Source: Leptospira sanjuanensis (GTDB taxonomy: Bacteria; Spirochaetota; Leptospiria; Leptospirales; Leptospiraceae). Taken from it: 64,000 bases of DNA. The stretch covers positions 1,554,001 through 1,618,000 of the forward strand of contig NZ_JAIZBG010000001.1 in NCBI RefSeq assembly GCF_022267325.1. The letters are read 5' to 3'. Below the pieces are notes generated by a model. It was not told the DNA's origin and searched no databases. It was given only the letters and a program-made list of their open reading frames with translations. The stretch's first letter is position 1, and each line of letters begins with the position of its first letter. The position numbers were made by a program, and so were the translations under genes. Shown piece after piece: positions 11,206 through 19,792 of the stretch.

Positions 11206-11568
11206 CTATCTCGCTTCCTGTGGGTCGCTCGATATGTCGTAAAACGCGAACCCAACCGCCGCTAAAATCAAGAGAAAACTCACCGCGTGATTCCACTTGA
11301 TTCTTTCCTTTAAGATCAAAGAAGCGAACACGATGAAAACGCTGATCGTAATGATTTCCTGCAGAATCTTCAATTGAAACGCGTTGTAACCTTCTTCGGC
11401 GTAGCCGATTCGATTGGCGGGAACCATGAGCATGTATTCGAAAAGGGCGATTCCCCAGCTTAAGACGATCGTCAGGGGTAGACTCCAACCGTGAAAGAAT
11501 TTCAAATGCCCGTACCAGGCAAAGGTCATAAATACGTTCGAGCAAAGAAGAAGGAGAAAGGTTTTCAT
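11206..11568 (-). CDS. DMT-superfamily membrane protein, DUF486
   Basis: The protein has 120 residues in four predicted helices (LLLLCSNVFMTFAWYGHL, LPLTIVLSWGIALFEYML, QEIITISVFIVFASLIL, AVSFLLILAAVGFAF). The motifs NVFMTFAWYGHL, MVPANRIGY and LKILQEIITISVFI are typical of DUF486, a small four-helix branch of the drug/metabolite transporter superfamily whose substrate is unknown. The length is normal for the family. It stands alone on the minus strand. Confidence 0.88.
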   Translation of the reverse strand: MKTFLLLLCSNVFMTFAWYGHLKFFHGWSLPLTIVLSWGIALFEYMLMVPANRIGYAEEGYNAFQLKILQEIITISVFIVFASLILKERIKWNHAVSFLLILAAVGFAFYDISSDPQEAR

Positions 11569-11908
11569 GATATGTGCTTCCTAACGCGCTTTTTTGAAAT
11601 TCCGGGTAGAAAGTTGTGCGTTACGGACAACTTTCCAAGCCTTTCCTTTTTTTCAATCCGGGAAATACGTTTCGAAAGGGGAAGCGTCGCCTCGGCGACG
11701 TATCTCGATCGAACGATCTAAGTGAATGAAAGTTTGGCTGATTCTTTCCAAAGCCAAATTGTGCTATGTAAATTCAGATCTTCTTGTCGGAAGATTGCAA
11801 AAAAAAGACCCCGGAGAATTCCGAGGTTGAATATAGGGTTTTAGACTTCAGGTAGTATAACGAAACGCCGGAGGGCCGTTTCAGGCCCAGCGTCGGCTCA
11901 ATGTGAAA
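11569..11908. other. intergenic stretch with hairpins, no gene
   Basis: The gap lies upstream of the DUF486 gene and downstream of the Hsp20 pair. It holds a GC-rich hairpin at 11685-11700 (CGTCGCC facing GGCGACG) and the Hsp20 terminator at 11799-11827. A GC-rich patch near 11865-11900 has further short inverted repeats. No coding frame was found convincing. Confidence 0.55.
11799..11827 (-). terminator. Rho-independent terminator of the Hsp20 operon
   Basis: On the minus strand an 8-bp stem (ACCTCGGA with TCCGGGGT, one G-T pair, 4-nt loop) is followed by C and eight T. It lies about 80 bases past the stop codon of the second Hsp20 gene. Confidence 0.7.
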
Positions 11909-12313
11909 TTATTCGGAACGAACCTCGATCTTTTTGGTATGAGGTTTCCTTCTCGGAAGAGTCAGGTTCAACACACCGTTTTTATATACGGCGGAGATCT
12001 GGTCTTCTTCCACGGACTCGGTCACCGTAAATGATCTTCTGTATTCGCCCGTGCGGAACTCGGAATATCTCAGTTCACCGGGAACGTTTCTTTCGGACGT
12101 TCTTCCGGAAATCGTAAGCTGATCCTTTTCAAGCTGCACTTGAACGTCCTTTTCTTCCACTCCGGGAAGATCGGCGATCAGATAGATGTTCGTTTCGTCG
12201 GAGTAAACATCCACTCTCGGAGTAAGGATTCTCACTCGTTCTTTTTTTGTTTCCTGAGAAGTTTGATTCTCCTCAGCCGTATGATTTTCTTTGTGCAGAA
12301 CTGCGTTTGTCAT
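11909..12313 (-). CDS. Hsp20 small heat-shock protein (second of pair)
   Basis: The protein has 134 residues. A polar N-terminal arm (~35 aa) precedes an alpha-crystallin domain: [30 protein letters not shown], then [10 protein letters not shown] and the conserved [12 protein letters not shown] near the C-terminus. It is an ATP-independent holdase for unfolding cytoplasmic proteins. It lies 20 bases after the upstream Hsp20 gene, so the two are cotranscribed and share the CIRCE-controlled promoter. Pathogenic Leptospira are known to have an Hsp15/Hsp18 pair; which is which was not assigned here. Confidence 0.93.
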   Translation of the reverse strand: MTNAVLHKENHTAEENQTSQETKKERVRILTPRVDVYSDETNIYLIADLPGVEEKDVQVQLEKDQLTISGRTSERNVPGELRYSEFRTGEYRRSFTVTESVEEDQISAVYKNGVLNLTLPRRKPHTKKIEVRSE

Positions 12314-12333
12314 AGTCGGTTCTCCTTTGTTAC

Positions 12334-12750
12334 TTACTTGGTCTGGATTTGAATCTTACGCGGTTTTACGCTTTCCCGAATCGGAAGGCTAAGAATCAAA
12401 ACTCCGTTTTTAAATTCGGCGGTTGCTTTTTCCGAATCCACTTCGGCCGGAAGTTCCAATGCTCTTCGGAATTTTCCATGAAACCGTTCCACTCGGTTTG
12501 TGTTCGCGGACGAATGGGAATTTACCGGAGCTTCTCCGCTGAGATCCAATCTGTTTCCGCTGACGGTGATCTGTAGACTTTCCGGATCGATGCCGGGAAT
12601 CAGGGCGGTAATGGTAACTTCGTCCGGTCCTTTATGAATGTTTAAGGCCGGATAGGCGCTTCCGCCTCCCGCGGGAAACTGATCCCAAAAGCCGGAAAAC
12701 TGATTTTGCAGTTTGTGAAGGTCTTCAAAGATTCTAAATTCATTCATCAT
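12334..12750 (-). CDS. Hsp20 small heat-shock protein (first of pair)
   Basis: The protein has 138 residues. An N-terminal arm is rich in F/W/G ([17 protein letters not shown]). The alpha-crystallin domain runs from [21 protein letters not shown] to [11 protein letters not shown], with [12 protein letters not shown] in the middle, and a short C-terminal tail RKIQIQTK follows. It heads the two-gene operon. The upstream region has two CIRCE-like inverted repeats, pointing to HrcA repression and heat induction. Confidence 0.93.
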   Translation of the reverse strand: MMNEFRIFEDLHKLQNQFSGFWDQFPAGGGSAYPALNIHKGPDEVTITALIPGIDPESLQITVSGNRLDLSGEAPVNSHSSANTNRVERFHGKFRRALELPAEVDSEKATAEFKNGVLILSLPIRESVKPRKIQIQTK

Positions 12751-12763
12751 TCTTCTTTCCTCT

Positions 12764-12790
12764 TTAGCAATCTGAGTATTAGAGTGCCAA
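12764..12790. promoter_or_regulatory. CIRCE element, gene-proximal (HrcA operator)
   Basis: TTAGCAATC - 9 bases - GAGTGCCAA matches the CIRCE consensus TTAGCACTC-N9-GAGTGCTAA at 8/9 and 8/9 positions with the exact 9-base spacer. It ends 14 bases upstream of the first Hsp20 start codon. On the minus strand the spacer reads TAATACTCA, which contains a -10-like TAATAC, so repressor binding would cover the promoter. Confidence 0.8.
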
Positions 12791-12824
12791 AAGGTTAAAA
12801 AAATTCCAGCATTTTTTTAAAAAA

Positions 12825-12851
12825 TTAGCACTCTTTTTTTACGAGTGCCAG
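12825..12851. promoter_or_regulatory. CIRCE element, distal (HrcA operator)
   Basis: TTAGCACTC - 9 bases - GAGTGCCAG matches the CIRCE left arm 9/9 and the right arm 7/9 with the exact spacer. It lies 34 bases upstream, in gene direction, of the proximal copy. The two operators bracket the region where the -35 should lie. Confidence 0.85.
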
Positions 12852-13030
12852 GGTGGATTTAGGAACGAAATTGCGGAGAATTTGGTCGATCATCGGGGCT
12901 TCTTAGAGGGGTTTTGTCGAAGTCTGCGTGTTTCTCTATTTGAGAATTGTAGGATCTCATACACGCCGAAGCTGTATTTCCTAAGAACGAGGGAACTTCT
13001 GAGATGCGAATTAGTTTGAATTGCGAAAAA

Positions 13031-13085
13031 TGTGGGAACTCCTGCAAACGATGCTTGGATCTTCGAAAAATGTGGGAACTCATAC
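13031..13085. repeat. two further copies of the TGTGGGAACTC repeat
   Basis: CGAAAAATGTGGGAACTC occurs at 13024-13041 and 13064-13081, followed by CTGC and ATAC. It is the same family as the pair at 11023-11094. Confidence 0.7.
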
Positions 13086-13145
13086 AAATTAAATTGTTGC
13101 TTGAGGAATCGGTTTCCCAAGGATTTTCGCACGTGCGGCACAACA

Positions 13146-13166
13146 TTTAGGCGACCGTCGCCTAAA
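13146..13166. repeat. near-perfect palindrome, 10-bp arms
   Basis: TTTAGGCGAC faces GTCGCCTAAA with one base between. It sits 59 bases upstream of the gene at 13225. It could be an operator or a cruciform-forming repeat. The core GGCGAC/GTCGCC recurs inside-out in the hairpin at 11685-11700. Confidence 0.55.
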
Positions 13167-13224
13167 CTCAAAATCGCGGCTAAATCCTTGAACCGAGAAT
13201 ACTCCACCTCAGGAACCGGAACCG

Positions 13225-14007
13225 ATGAAAAAAACGAATCCAACTTATCACGATCTCAAGCCAAAACGAATGGATTGGGTTTTGACGGCGATTTCGCTCG
13301 CGTTCGTTGCAATGGGAATTTTCGTTCTTCCTAAGAATTTAAACGTTGGGATCGTCACGATCGCGTTCTTCGGAGTTTGTGCGGGAACCTTTCTGACGAC
13401 GATACTTCGAAAATTAAAAGAAAGCAAGTTTCAAAGTATTTCCGTCGATGCGATCGGAGGAGTCGATATCAAGCCGTCCCGCTTGCGTGCTTGGTTGATG
13501 GCTTTATTGTTGATGTTGCTCGGAACGATCCTCGCTGTTTTCGGAGACAATTACCCTTTTTTAATGAGAATTCTTGCATATATCATTGCCGGCTTCGGAG
13601 TTTTATTGGCAATTATGATAACAATTGGAAAAGTTCCGGTAGGTTTTCTTCGATTCGATTCCGACGGCTTTCGAATCGGAAGGAGCAAATGGTCGGTCGT
13701 TCTTCCTTGGGACGAAATCGCCGACGTACGCGCGGGTGAATTCAATAACAACGCTGCGGTCTTTCTTTTGCTGCGCTCCTTCGATCGAATCAGAACGGAG
13801 CCGGAAGAATTCTATGATAAAGCGATCCAAGAAATCCTCACCAATGAAGGATGGATCGGATCTCATTTTATGATCTTAACCTCGAATTACGGAATGTCCT
13901 CGCCGTTGCTTGTGGAAGCGATCGAACGCTACAAGAATCAGCCTGGGGCTCGGCAAGAATTGAATCGACTGCGGATTGAAACGGACTTTGGATCGGCATC
14001 ACCTTGA
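13225..14007 (+). CDS. membrane protein with PH-like domain, unknown function
   Basis: The protein has 260 residues. Two pairs of transmembrane helices (LTAISLAFVAMGIFVLP, IVTIAFFGVCAGTFLT, LRAWLMALLLMLLGTILAVFG, ILAYIIAGFGVLLAIMITIG) are followed by a soluble C-terminal region of ~110 residues. The pattern LRFDSDGFRIGRSKWSVVLPWDEIADVRAGEF resembles the bacterial PH-like domain of STM3941-type proteins. The start ATG follows AGGAACCGGAACCG. No neighbour hints at a function. Confidence 0.7.
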   Translation: MKKTNPTYHDLKPKRMDWVLTAISLAFVAMGIFVLPKNLNVGIVTIAFFGVCAGTFLTTILRKLKESKFQSISVDAIGGVDIKPSRLRAWLMALLLMLLGTILAVFGDNYPFLMRILAYIIAGFGVLLAIMITIGKVPVGFLRFDSDGFRIGRSKWSVVLPWDEIADVRAGEFNNNAAVFLLLRSFDRIRTEPEEFYDKAIQEILTNEGWIGSHFMILTSNYGMSSPLLVEAIERYKNQPGARQELNRLRIETDFGSASP

Positions 14008-14070
14008 AGCCGCGTGTTTGTCGAAGGGCGACTTCAAGGTGTCTTGAACGAAAGGAAGAATCGAAACGAA

Positions 14071-14706
14071 TTATCTCTTTTTCGATTTTTTCTTGGCGGT
14101 TTTCTTTTTAGCCACCTTCTTCTTTGCGGTCTTCTTGGGAGCTTTTTTCTTCGCTACTTTCTTTTTGGCCGCTTTCTTAGCGGTCTTTTTCTTTTTAGGA
14201 GCGGACTTCTTCTTTGCCGCTTTCTTTTTTGCGACCTTTTTCTTGGCGGCCTTCTTCTTCGCTGCTTTTTTTACCGCGGCTTTCTTCGCGGCAACTCGTT
14301 CCACAACGGCCTTGTCGCCTTCGTTGGAACGGAAGAATGTCTTTTCGAAATCGCGATTCTTAAAAGAAACCAAAGCGCGGCCGATCAGTTCGTCGATATC
14401 GGAAGTTTCCATTCCTTCGTTCGCTGATTCGATGTAGTCGTAGGAAAGATGCGCGAGTCCGCAACGAAGATAACTTGTCAGCTTATCTTGAGAAGCTCCT
14501 TGGCGAGCGAGTCCGTGCAGCCAATCTCTGAGAATCTTTTCTCCGAGTTCGAAGTTGGCTTCGGGTTGTGCGGACTTTCCGGTTTTACGAAACTCTTCGT
14601 TGAGCCTTTGGTGAACGAGGGAATAATCATCTTCGAAAGCTCGATCGAGGATGCCGTCTTCGATGAGCCTTGCGTCCAATTTTTGGACAATAGAGGAATC
14701 GGCCAT
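14071..14706 (-). CDS. histone H1-like lysine-rich protein
   Basis: The protein has 211 residues from the Met at 14706, which has GGAG 10 bases upstream; 23 further upstream codons are open but look like non-coding sequence. The first ~135 residues are a helical domain (VQKLDARLIEDGILDRAF, EKILRDWLHGLARQG, LRCGLAHLSYDYIESA). The last ~75 residues are almost only Lys, Ala, Val, Pro and Ser in tandem KKAAKKK/KKVAKKK units, like the tails of bacterial H1 homologues and AlgP. It probably binds DNA or RNA without sequence preference and may compact the nucleoid. The repetitive tail is prone to length change. Confidence 0.82.
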   Translation of the reverse strand: MADSSIVQKLDARLIEDGILDRAFEDDYSLVHQRLNEEFRKTGKSAQPEANFELGEKILRDWLHGLARQGASQDKLTSYLRCGLAHLSYDYIESANEGMETSDIDELIGRALVSFKNRDFEKTFFRSNEGDKAVVERVAAKKAAVKKAAKKKAAKKKVAKKKAAKKKSAPKKKKTAKKAAKKKVAKKKAPKKTAKKKVAKKKTAKKKSKKR

Positions 14707-15338
14707 AGTGTTAGAATCTCCTGAAATTACGGGGCAGAAATTGGATATAGTTTGTTCGAAGAATCCTTTCTGCAAGAAAAAACTGAATCGATGTTTAAAA
14801 TGATCTCCTAACTTAAGAATCCATTCTTCGGTGATTCGATCTTCGAATGATTCAGAGGTTTCTTATATAGAAAGGAACGAAAGCGGAACACTTTGTAAGA
14901 TTTACGAGCATCGTTTCGATGCAAAGAATTGAATATGAGAATCGGACTTGGATGGGGAGCGTTCGGATTTGCGGAGTTCGTCTTTAAAGGGTTTCTTTGT
15001 AATGGAGTCGTTCCGGTTCGATCGATCGATCGGATTCGAAATTCATTCCATAAAGTCGGGAAAGGGAGTTTCGATTTCAACTTTCTAGGAAAACAATTCT
15101 CGCTGAGCCGGATGCCCTTGTGAATCGATCGTTTTTTTCGTGTTTTGCGGTTCCTGTTTTTTATCCGTTTCCTTGGTCACGCGAACGAGGGAAAGTATTG
15201 TGTTCCTTACGATTTTGTTTTTAGTCAGAACGTTTCCTCGCTTCTTCCTTCCTAAAAGATAACCCGAGAAAGTTTCTTGGAATTTGGGAATTTTTCCAAA
15301 TCGCTGTCTGTTCAAGGGTTGAACAAATTTTCTTGACA

Positions 15339-15420
<82 letters not shown>

Positions 15421-15466
15421 TCAACCGCATTTTCCCCGTATTTTTCCCACTTTTGAGTGTTTCGTT

Positions 15467-15790
<324 letters not shown>

Positions 15791-15806
15791 GTTTTTATTA
15801 AAAAGC

Positions 15807-15840
15807 TATTAATATGATTCTTTAGGTTATTAATACGGAT
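15807..15840. promoter_or_regulatory. direct repeat TATTAATAyGrtt between regulator and locus
   Basis: TATTAATATGATT at 15807-15819 and TATTAATACGGAT at 15828-15840 start 21 bases apart, two helical turns. They lie upstream of the first biosynthetic gene. They may be a tandem operator or part of an AT-rich promoter. The binding protein is unknown. Confidence 0.4.
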
Positions 15841-15901
15841 TAAAAATATCAGAGATCTAACTTACTAGATTGGAATCTCAGCAATTATAGGAGCATAACG
15901 T

Positions 15902-16837
15902 ATGGAGCAGGATTCAAAAGTATATATAGCAGGGTATTTTGGTATGGTGGGTTCTGCGATTGGCAGAGCTTTAAAGAACCGAGGTTTTAAAAATATTCTT
16001 GGTCACAGTTCCGAAGAGCTCAATTTATTGCGTCAATCCGATGTGGAAAATTTTTTCAAAAATGAAAGACCAGATTACGTTTTTGTTGCTGCCGCAAAAG
16101 TAGGCGGGATCTATGCGAATAATACTTATTCGGCCGATTTCATTTACAATAATCTACAAATTCAGAATAATCTCATTCATTCTGCTTATGTATATCGCGC
16201 AAAAAAATTACTATTTTTAGGATCGTCTTGTATTTATCCCAAATTCGCCGAACAACCAATACAAGAAAATTCTTTACTTACCGCACCACTTGAACCTACG
16301 AATGAAGCTTACGCGATCGCGAAAATTGCCGGCGTAAAGATGTGCGAGTTTTATAATAAACAGTATAATACACAGTTCATCTCTGCTATGCCGACCAATT
16401 TATATGGAATCGGGGACAATTATAATGCGATGAATGCTCACGTACTTCCAGCTCTTATTAGACGATTTCATGAAGCGAAAATGGCGAAATTGCCCGAGGT
16501 AGTTATGTGGGGAACCGGAGAACCGCGAAGGGAGTTTTTATTTGTAGATGATCTTGCGAACGCATGTATTTTTCTTATGGATAATTATTTATCGGATGAA
16601 GTAATTAATGTCGGAAGCGGTCAAGAGGTCTCCATTGCGGAATTGTCAAAAATCGTAAAGGAGGTAGTCGGGTATCAAGGTGAGATTATACAGGATTTGA
16701 CGAAACCTGATGGAACTCCGAGAAAATTATTGGACTCTTCAAAGTTAAAGAATCTTGGATGGCAGGCGAGTACTTCCTTAAAAGAAGGTATTAAAATTGC
16801 TTATCAGGATTTTTTAAATGGGACTGTAAGGATGTGA
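15902..16837 (+). CDS. fcl: GDP-L-fucose synthase-like NAD(P)-dependent epimerase/reductase
   Basis: This 311-residue extended short-chain dehydrogenase has an N-terminal [11 protein letters not shown]ossmann motif (GDP-fucose synthases usually have GHRGMVGSA), [20 protein letters not shown] with the catalytic Ser, and [13 protein letters not shown] with the YxxxK pair. It would convert GDP-4-keto-6-deoxymannose to GDP-L-fucose or a related 6-deoxyhexose. GAGGA-like TAGGAG precedes the ATG. No GDP-mannose 4,6-dehydratase was recognised in the window, so the substrate must come from elsewhere or differ. It is the first gene of the AT-rich block and nearly overlaps the next. Confidence 0.82.
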   Translation: MEQDSKVYIAGYFGMVGSAIGRALKNRGFKNILGHSSEELNLLRQSDVENFFKNERPDYVFVAAAKVGGIYANNTYSADFIYNNLQIQNNLIHSAYVYRAKKLLFLGSSCIYPKFAEQPIQENSLLTAPLEPTNEAYAIAKIAGVKMCEFYNKQYNTQFISAMPTNLYGIGDNYNAMNAHVLPALIRRFHEAKMAKLPEVVMWGTGEPRREFLFVDDLANACIFLMDNYLSDEVINVGSGQEVSIAELSKIVKEVVGYQGEIIQDLTKPDGTPRKLLDSSKLKNLGWQASTSLKEGIKIAYQDFLNGTVRM

Positions 16838-16842
16838 TTTGG

Positions 16843-17661
16843 ATGCAAAATCAAGGCACAAACATTTTGACTCTTTTTCGTTCTGTAGTCAGGCATTGGG
16901 AATTAATATTACAATTAACTAAAAGAAACGTTATTGGAAAATATAGAGGTTCAATCCTAGGATTATTTTGGTCTTTTTTTAATCCCTTGATTATGCTCGG
17001 AGTTTACACGTTCGCATTTGGGGTTGTTTTTCAGGCTAAATGGGGAATCGAAAATGAAACCAAATTGGATTTCGCCCTGGTTCTTTTTGCTAGTTTGATT
17101 GTGTTCAATCTTTTTGGAGAAATCGTGAAAGAATCGCCAAGCCTGATCGTTTCAAATGCGAGCTATGTAAAGAAAGTAATATTTCCTCTTGAGATTCTAC
17201 CGATTGTCAGTCTTCTAAGTTCGATATTTCATGCCTTTATAAGTTTTGGCGTTTTGTTTATCTTTTACGGTCTTTATCACTTTTATATTCATTGGACTTT
17301 TGTCTTTCTTCCTATCGTGTTGTTTCCTTTAATCTTGATGTCATTGGCAGTTTCTTATTTCCTTGCATCTATCGGGGTCTTTATTAGAGATCTGGGCTAT
17401 ATAATCGGGCACATTATTACGGTAATTTTATTTGTTAGTCCCGTCTTTTATAGCATAGAAAGAATTCCTCCTCTTTTTCAAAAATTTATGATTTTTAATC
17501 CTCTCGCATATTTGCTGGAGGATGCAAGAAGCGTATTCTTATTTGGTCAATTTCCAAATTGGCAAAACACTATAATTGCTTCGATTTTCGGTTTCGTTTT
17601 ACTTTGTACGGGGTTTTGGTTTTTCCAAAAAACGAGAAAGACCTTTGCGGATTTCGTTTGA
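16843..17661 (+). CDS. wzm: ABC-2 type polysaccharide export permease (Wzm)
   Basis: The protein has 272 residues with six predicted helices. The N-terminus, LTKRNVIGKYRGSILGLFWSFFNPLIML, is the amphipathic interface helix and coupling motif of O-antigen/teichoic ABC-2 permeases; FNPLAYLLEDARS is the matching C-terminal motif. It forms the membrane channel that moves undecaprenyl-linked polysaccharide to the periplasm. The ATG at 16843 is preferred over the GTG at 16834 because TAAGGA lies 10 bases before it. Its ATPase partner Wzt is not adjacent but about 31 kb downstream (49122). Confidence 0.9.
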   Translation: MQNQGTNILTLFRSVVRHWELILQLTKRNVIGKYRGSILGLFWSFFNPLIMLGVYTFAFGVVFQAKWGIENETKLDFALVLFASLIVFNLFGEIVKESPSLIVSNASYVKKVIFPLEILPIVSLLSSIFHAFISFGVLFIFYGLYHFYIHWTFVFLPIVLFPLILMSLAVSYFLASIGVFIRDLGYIIGHIITVILFVSPVFYSIERIPPLFQKFMIFNPLAYLLEDARSVFLFGQFPNWQNTIIASIFGFVLLCTGFWFFQKTRKTFADFV

Positions 17662-17711
17662 AAGTTAAAAGAAAGTAGGTAGAATTTTTACTCATTAAAC
17701 TTAACAATCCT

Positions 17712-18722
17712 ATGTCTAAAAAATATTCAAAAATACTTATAACGGGTGCTGACGGTTTTATCGGCTCGCATCTGACAGAAGCGTTGGTCCGTGAGGGGCA
17801 TTCGGTTAAGGCTTTCGTATATTATAATTCTTTTAATTCTTGGGGTTGGTTAGATGACTCTCCGAAGGAAATTCAAAAGGAGCTGGAGGTTTTTTCAGGC
17901 GATATCCGAGACCCGAACGGTGTGCGGAATGCAGTGAAAAATTGCGATGCAGTTTTGCATCTCGCAGCTTTGATTGCAATTCCTTATTCGTACCATTCTC
18001 CAGATACTTATATCGATACGAATATCAAAGGAACTTTAAATGTTTTACAGGCGGCAAAAGATTTTTCAGTTCAAAAAGTTATTCATACTTCGACAAGCGA
18101 AGTGTATGGAACCGCTAAGTTCGTACCAATTTCGGAAGAGCACCCCCTGCAAGGGCAATCTCCGTATTCAGCTTCGAAGATTGGTGCAGATCAGATTGCT
18201 TTTTCGTTTTATTCTTCTTTTGGAACTCCAGTAAGCATTATTAGACCTTTCAACACGTACGGACCACGGCAATCCGCGCGTGCGGTAATTCCAACGATTA
18301 TCACTCAGATCCTCTCTGGAAAACGAAAGATTCAGATGGGATCGATTCATCCTACACGGGATTTTAATTTTGTCCGTGATACCGTTGCCGGATTTTTATC
18401 CATTTTAAATTCGGATAAAGTCGTCGGAGAGACAATCAACATAGGAAGTAACTTTGAAATTTCGATTGAGGAAACCGTTTCCTTGATTGCCAAATTGATG
18501 GGACAGGATATTGAGATTTCGACGGATGAAGTCCGTAAAAGACCCGATAAAAGCGAGGTTGAAAGGTTGTGGGCTGACAATTCTAAAGCGCATAAGTTAA
18601 CAAATTGGTCTCCCAAGTTTTCGGGAATTCAAGGTTTATCTAAAGGATTGATGGAAACCATAGAATGGTTTTCTAATCCGAATAATCTGAGAAAATATAA
18701 ATCGGATATTTATAATATTTGA
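17712..18722 (+). CDS. legB: LegB-like NDP-HexNAc 4,6-dehydratase
   Basis: The protein has 336 residues. GADGFIGSHL binds NAD, TSTSEVYGTA holds the catalytic Thr/Ser region with Glu, and YSASKIGADQIAFSFY holds the YxxxK. NTYGPRQSARAVIPTIITQ is the signature of the LegB branch of 4,6-dehydratases, which act on GDP-GlcNAc in Campylobacter legionaminic acid synthesis and on UDP-GlcNAc in others. The adjacent PtmE-like gene, which makes GDP-HexNAc in Campylobacter, favours the GDP substrate. The stop is immediately followed by the next ATG. Confidence 0.85.
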   Translation: MSKKYSKILITGADGFIGSHLTEALVREGHSVKAFVYYNSFNSWGWLDDSPKEIQKELEVFSGDIRDPNGVRNAVKNCDAVLHLAALIAIPYSYHSPDTYIDTNIKGTLNVLQAAKDFSVQKVIHTSTSEVYGTAKFVPISEEHPLQGQSPYSASKIGADQIAFSFYSSFGTPVSIIRPFNTYGPRQSARAVIPTIITQILSGKRKIQMGSIHPTRDFNFVRDTVAGFLSILNSDKVVGETINIGSNFEISIEETVSLIAKLMGQDIEISTDEVRKRPDKSEVERLWADNSKAHKLTNWSPKFSGIQGLSKGLMETIEWFSNPNNLRKYKSDIYNI

Positions 18723-19769
18723 ATGAGCTTAAATGACATTTTTATCACTCCAGATACACCTCTCCGTAGAGCGATAGAAGTTCTCAATGAGCAGCATAAA
18801 AGGATCGTTCTGATTACCGATTCTTTTAGTAAATTACTAGGGGTTCTTACTGATTCGGATATTCGCAGGATTATTATCGGATCGGGAAGTCTTGATGTAC
18901 CCGTGTCGACCGTTATGATTACTAAACCACTGACGGTTACGTCTGATATTCCGGATAATACCATTCTTCATTTAATGAAACAAAAGCAAATCCATCAAAT
19001 TCCTGTGTTAGATGATACAGGCAGGGTATTGGATCTTAAGCTAATTGATGATCTTTTGTTTTCGGGAATTCAGGCAGAAGCATTTATTTTTGCGGGGGGA
19101 TTGGGTACTCGTCTATACCCGATCACTCAGGAAATACCTAAGCCTTTGGTGAAAGTCGGTGGTAAAGAGATTTTATTTACGATTATGGACGGACTAATCG
19201 ATACGGGTTTTCAACGTATAACTCTTGCGCTTAACCATAAAGCTGATATGATCAGAAATGCAATCGCTTCAAATAAGCACTATGACGGGATCGTACGATT
19301 TGTGCAGGAAGAGAATTCGTTAGGTACAGCGGGAGCTCTGTCGCTCCTCGATAGTTCCGAATTAAAACTTCCGTTGTTAGCTATGAATGGGGACATTTTA
19401 AGTCGTGTAAATTACGCTTCTTTGCTGAATTTTCATGAAGCGGAGAAAAACATTGTGACGATGACAGTTAGAACGGAAAATATACAGATCCCCTTTGGTG
19501 TTGTTGAATTAGAAGGTAATCGAATTACGGGAATTTCCGAAAAACCTGAATACAAATATTTTATTAATGCTGGAATCTATATTCTTTCCCCGGAAGCCGT
19601 TCGTATGGTTCCACCCAATACAAAGATTGATATGCCGCAGTTGATTACGCACTTGATCAATCAAAATGTTCAAGTAGGAAGTTTTCCTATTCACGAATAT
19701 TGGATCGATATCGGTAGACATTCAGAATTAAAGAAAGCCGATCAAGATTATGGTAATTATTTTTCATAA
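18723..19769 (+). CDS. ptmE: PtmE-like nucleotidyltransferase with N-terminal CBS pair
   Basis: The protein has 348 residues. Two CBS motifs fill the first ~115 residues (LLGVLTDSDIRRIII is the classic CBS turn). The nucleotidyltransferase domain begins with AFIFAGGLGTRLYPIT and has KPLVKVGGKEIL, ENSLGTAGAL and NGDILSRVN. In Campylobacter PtmE couples GTP to GlcN-1-P derivatives at the start of the legionaminic acid pathway. The CBS pair probably senses a nucleotide or CMP-sugar. It is directly downstream of legB with no gap. Mannose-1-phosphate guanylyltransferase is an alternative reading. Confidence 0.85.
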   Translation: MSLNDIFITPDTPLRRAIEVLNEQHKRIVLITDSFSKLLGVLTDSDIRRIIIGSGSLDVPVSTVMITKPLTVTSDIPDNTILHLMKQKQIHQIPVLDDTGRVLDLKLIDDLLFSGIQAEAFIFAGGLGTRLYPITQEIPKPLVKVGGKEILFTIMDGLIDTGFQRITLALNHKADMIRNAIASNKHYDGIVRFVQEENSLGTAGALSLLDSSELKLPLLAMNGDILSRVNYASLLNFHEAEKNIVTMTVRTENIQIPFGVVELEGNRITGISEKPEYKYFINAGIYILSPEAVRMVPPNTKIDMPQLITHLINQNVQVGSFPIHEYWIDIGRHSELKKADQDYGNYFS

Positions 19770-19792
19770 ATCTTATCCATAAGGAAAAATGC

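Larger units (their letters stand above)
12852..13224. other. intergenic stretch with dispersed repeats, no gene
   Basis: The gap lies between the divergent Hsp20 operon and the next plus-strand gene. It contains two TGTGGGAACTC repeats (13031, 13071), a related GAGGGAACTTCTGAG near 12988 and a 10-bp-arm palindrome (13146-13166). Open frames on the minus strand read through the repeats (for example PHFSKIQ and GVPTF) and are judged spurious. Confidence 0.55.

Noticed and set aside
10827..11265. Several overlapping frames on both strands after SCO1
   Set aside because: Arg/Ser-rich, contain the dispersed repeat, and no start has a ribosome site.
12859..13243. Two minus-strand frames of 95 and 117 codons
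   Set aside because: They are translations of the TGTGGGAACTC repeat region and overlap the promoter of the next gene.
14076..14300. CRISPR-like periodicity
   Set aside because: The periodic pattern is the coding repeat of a lysine-rich tail; there are no conserved repeats with unique spacers.
14014..14437. Plus-strand frames of 137 and 114 codons rich in Phe/Leu
   Set aside because: Antisense of the lysine/alanine repeat of the H1-like gene; the pattern follows from the complement of AAG/GCC codons.
14929..15315. Short frames upstream of the marR-like gene
   Set aside because: No family signature or ribosome site; overlap each other on opposite strands.
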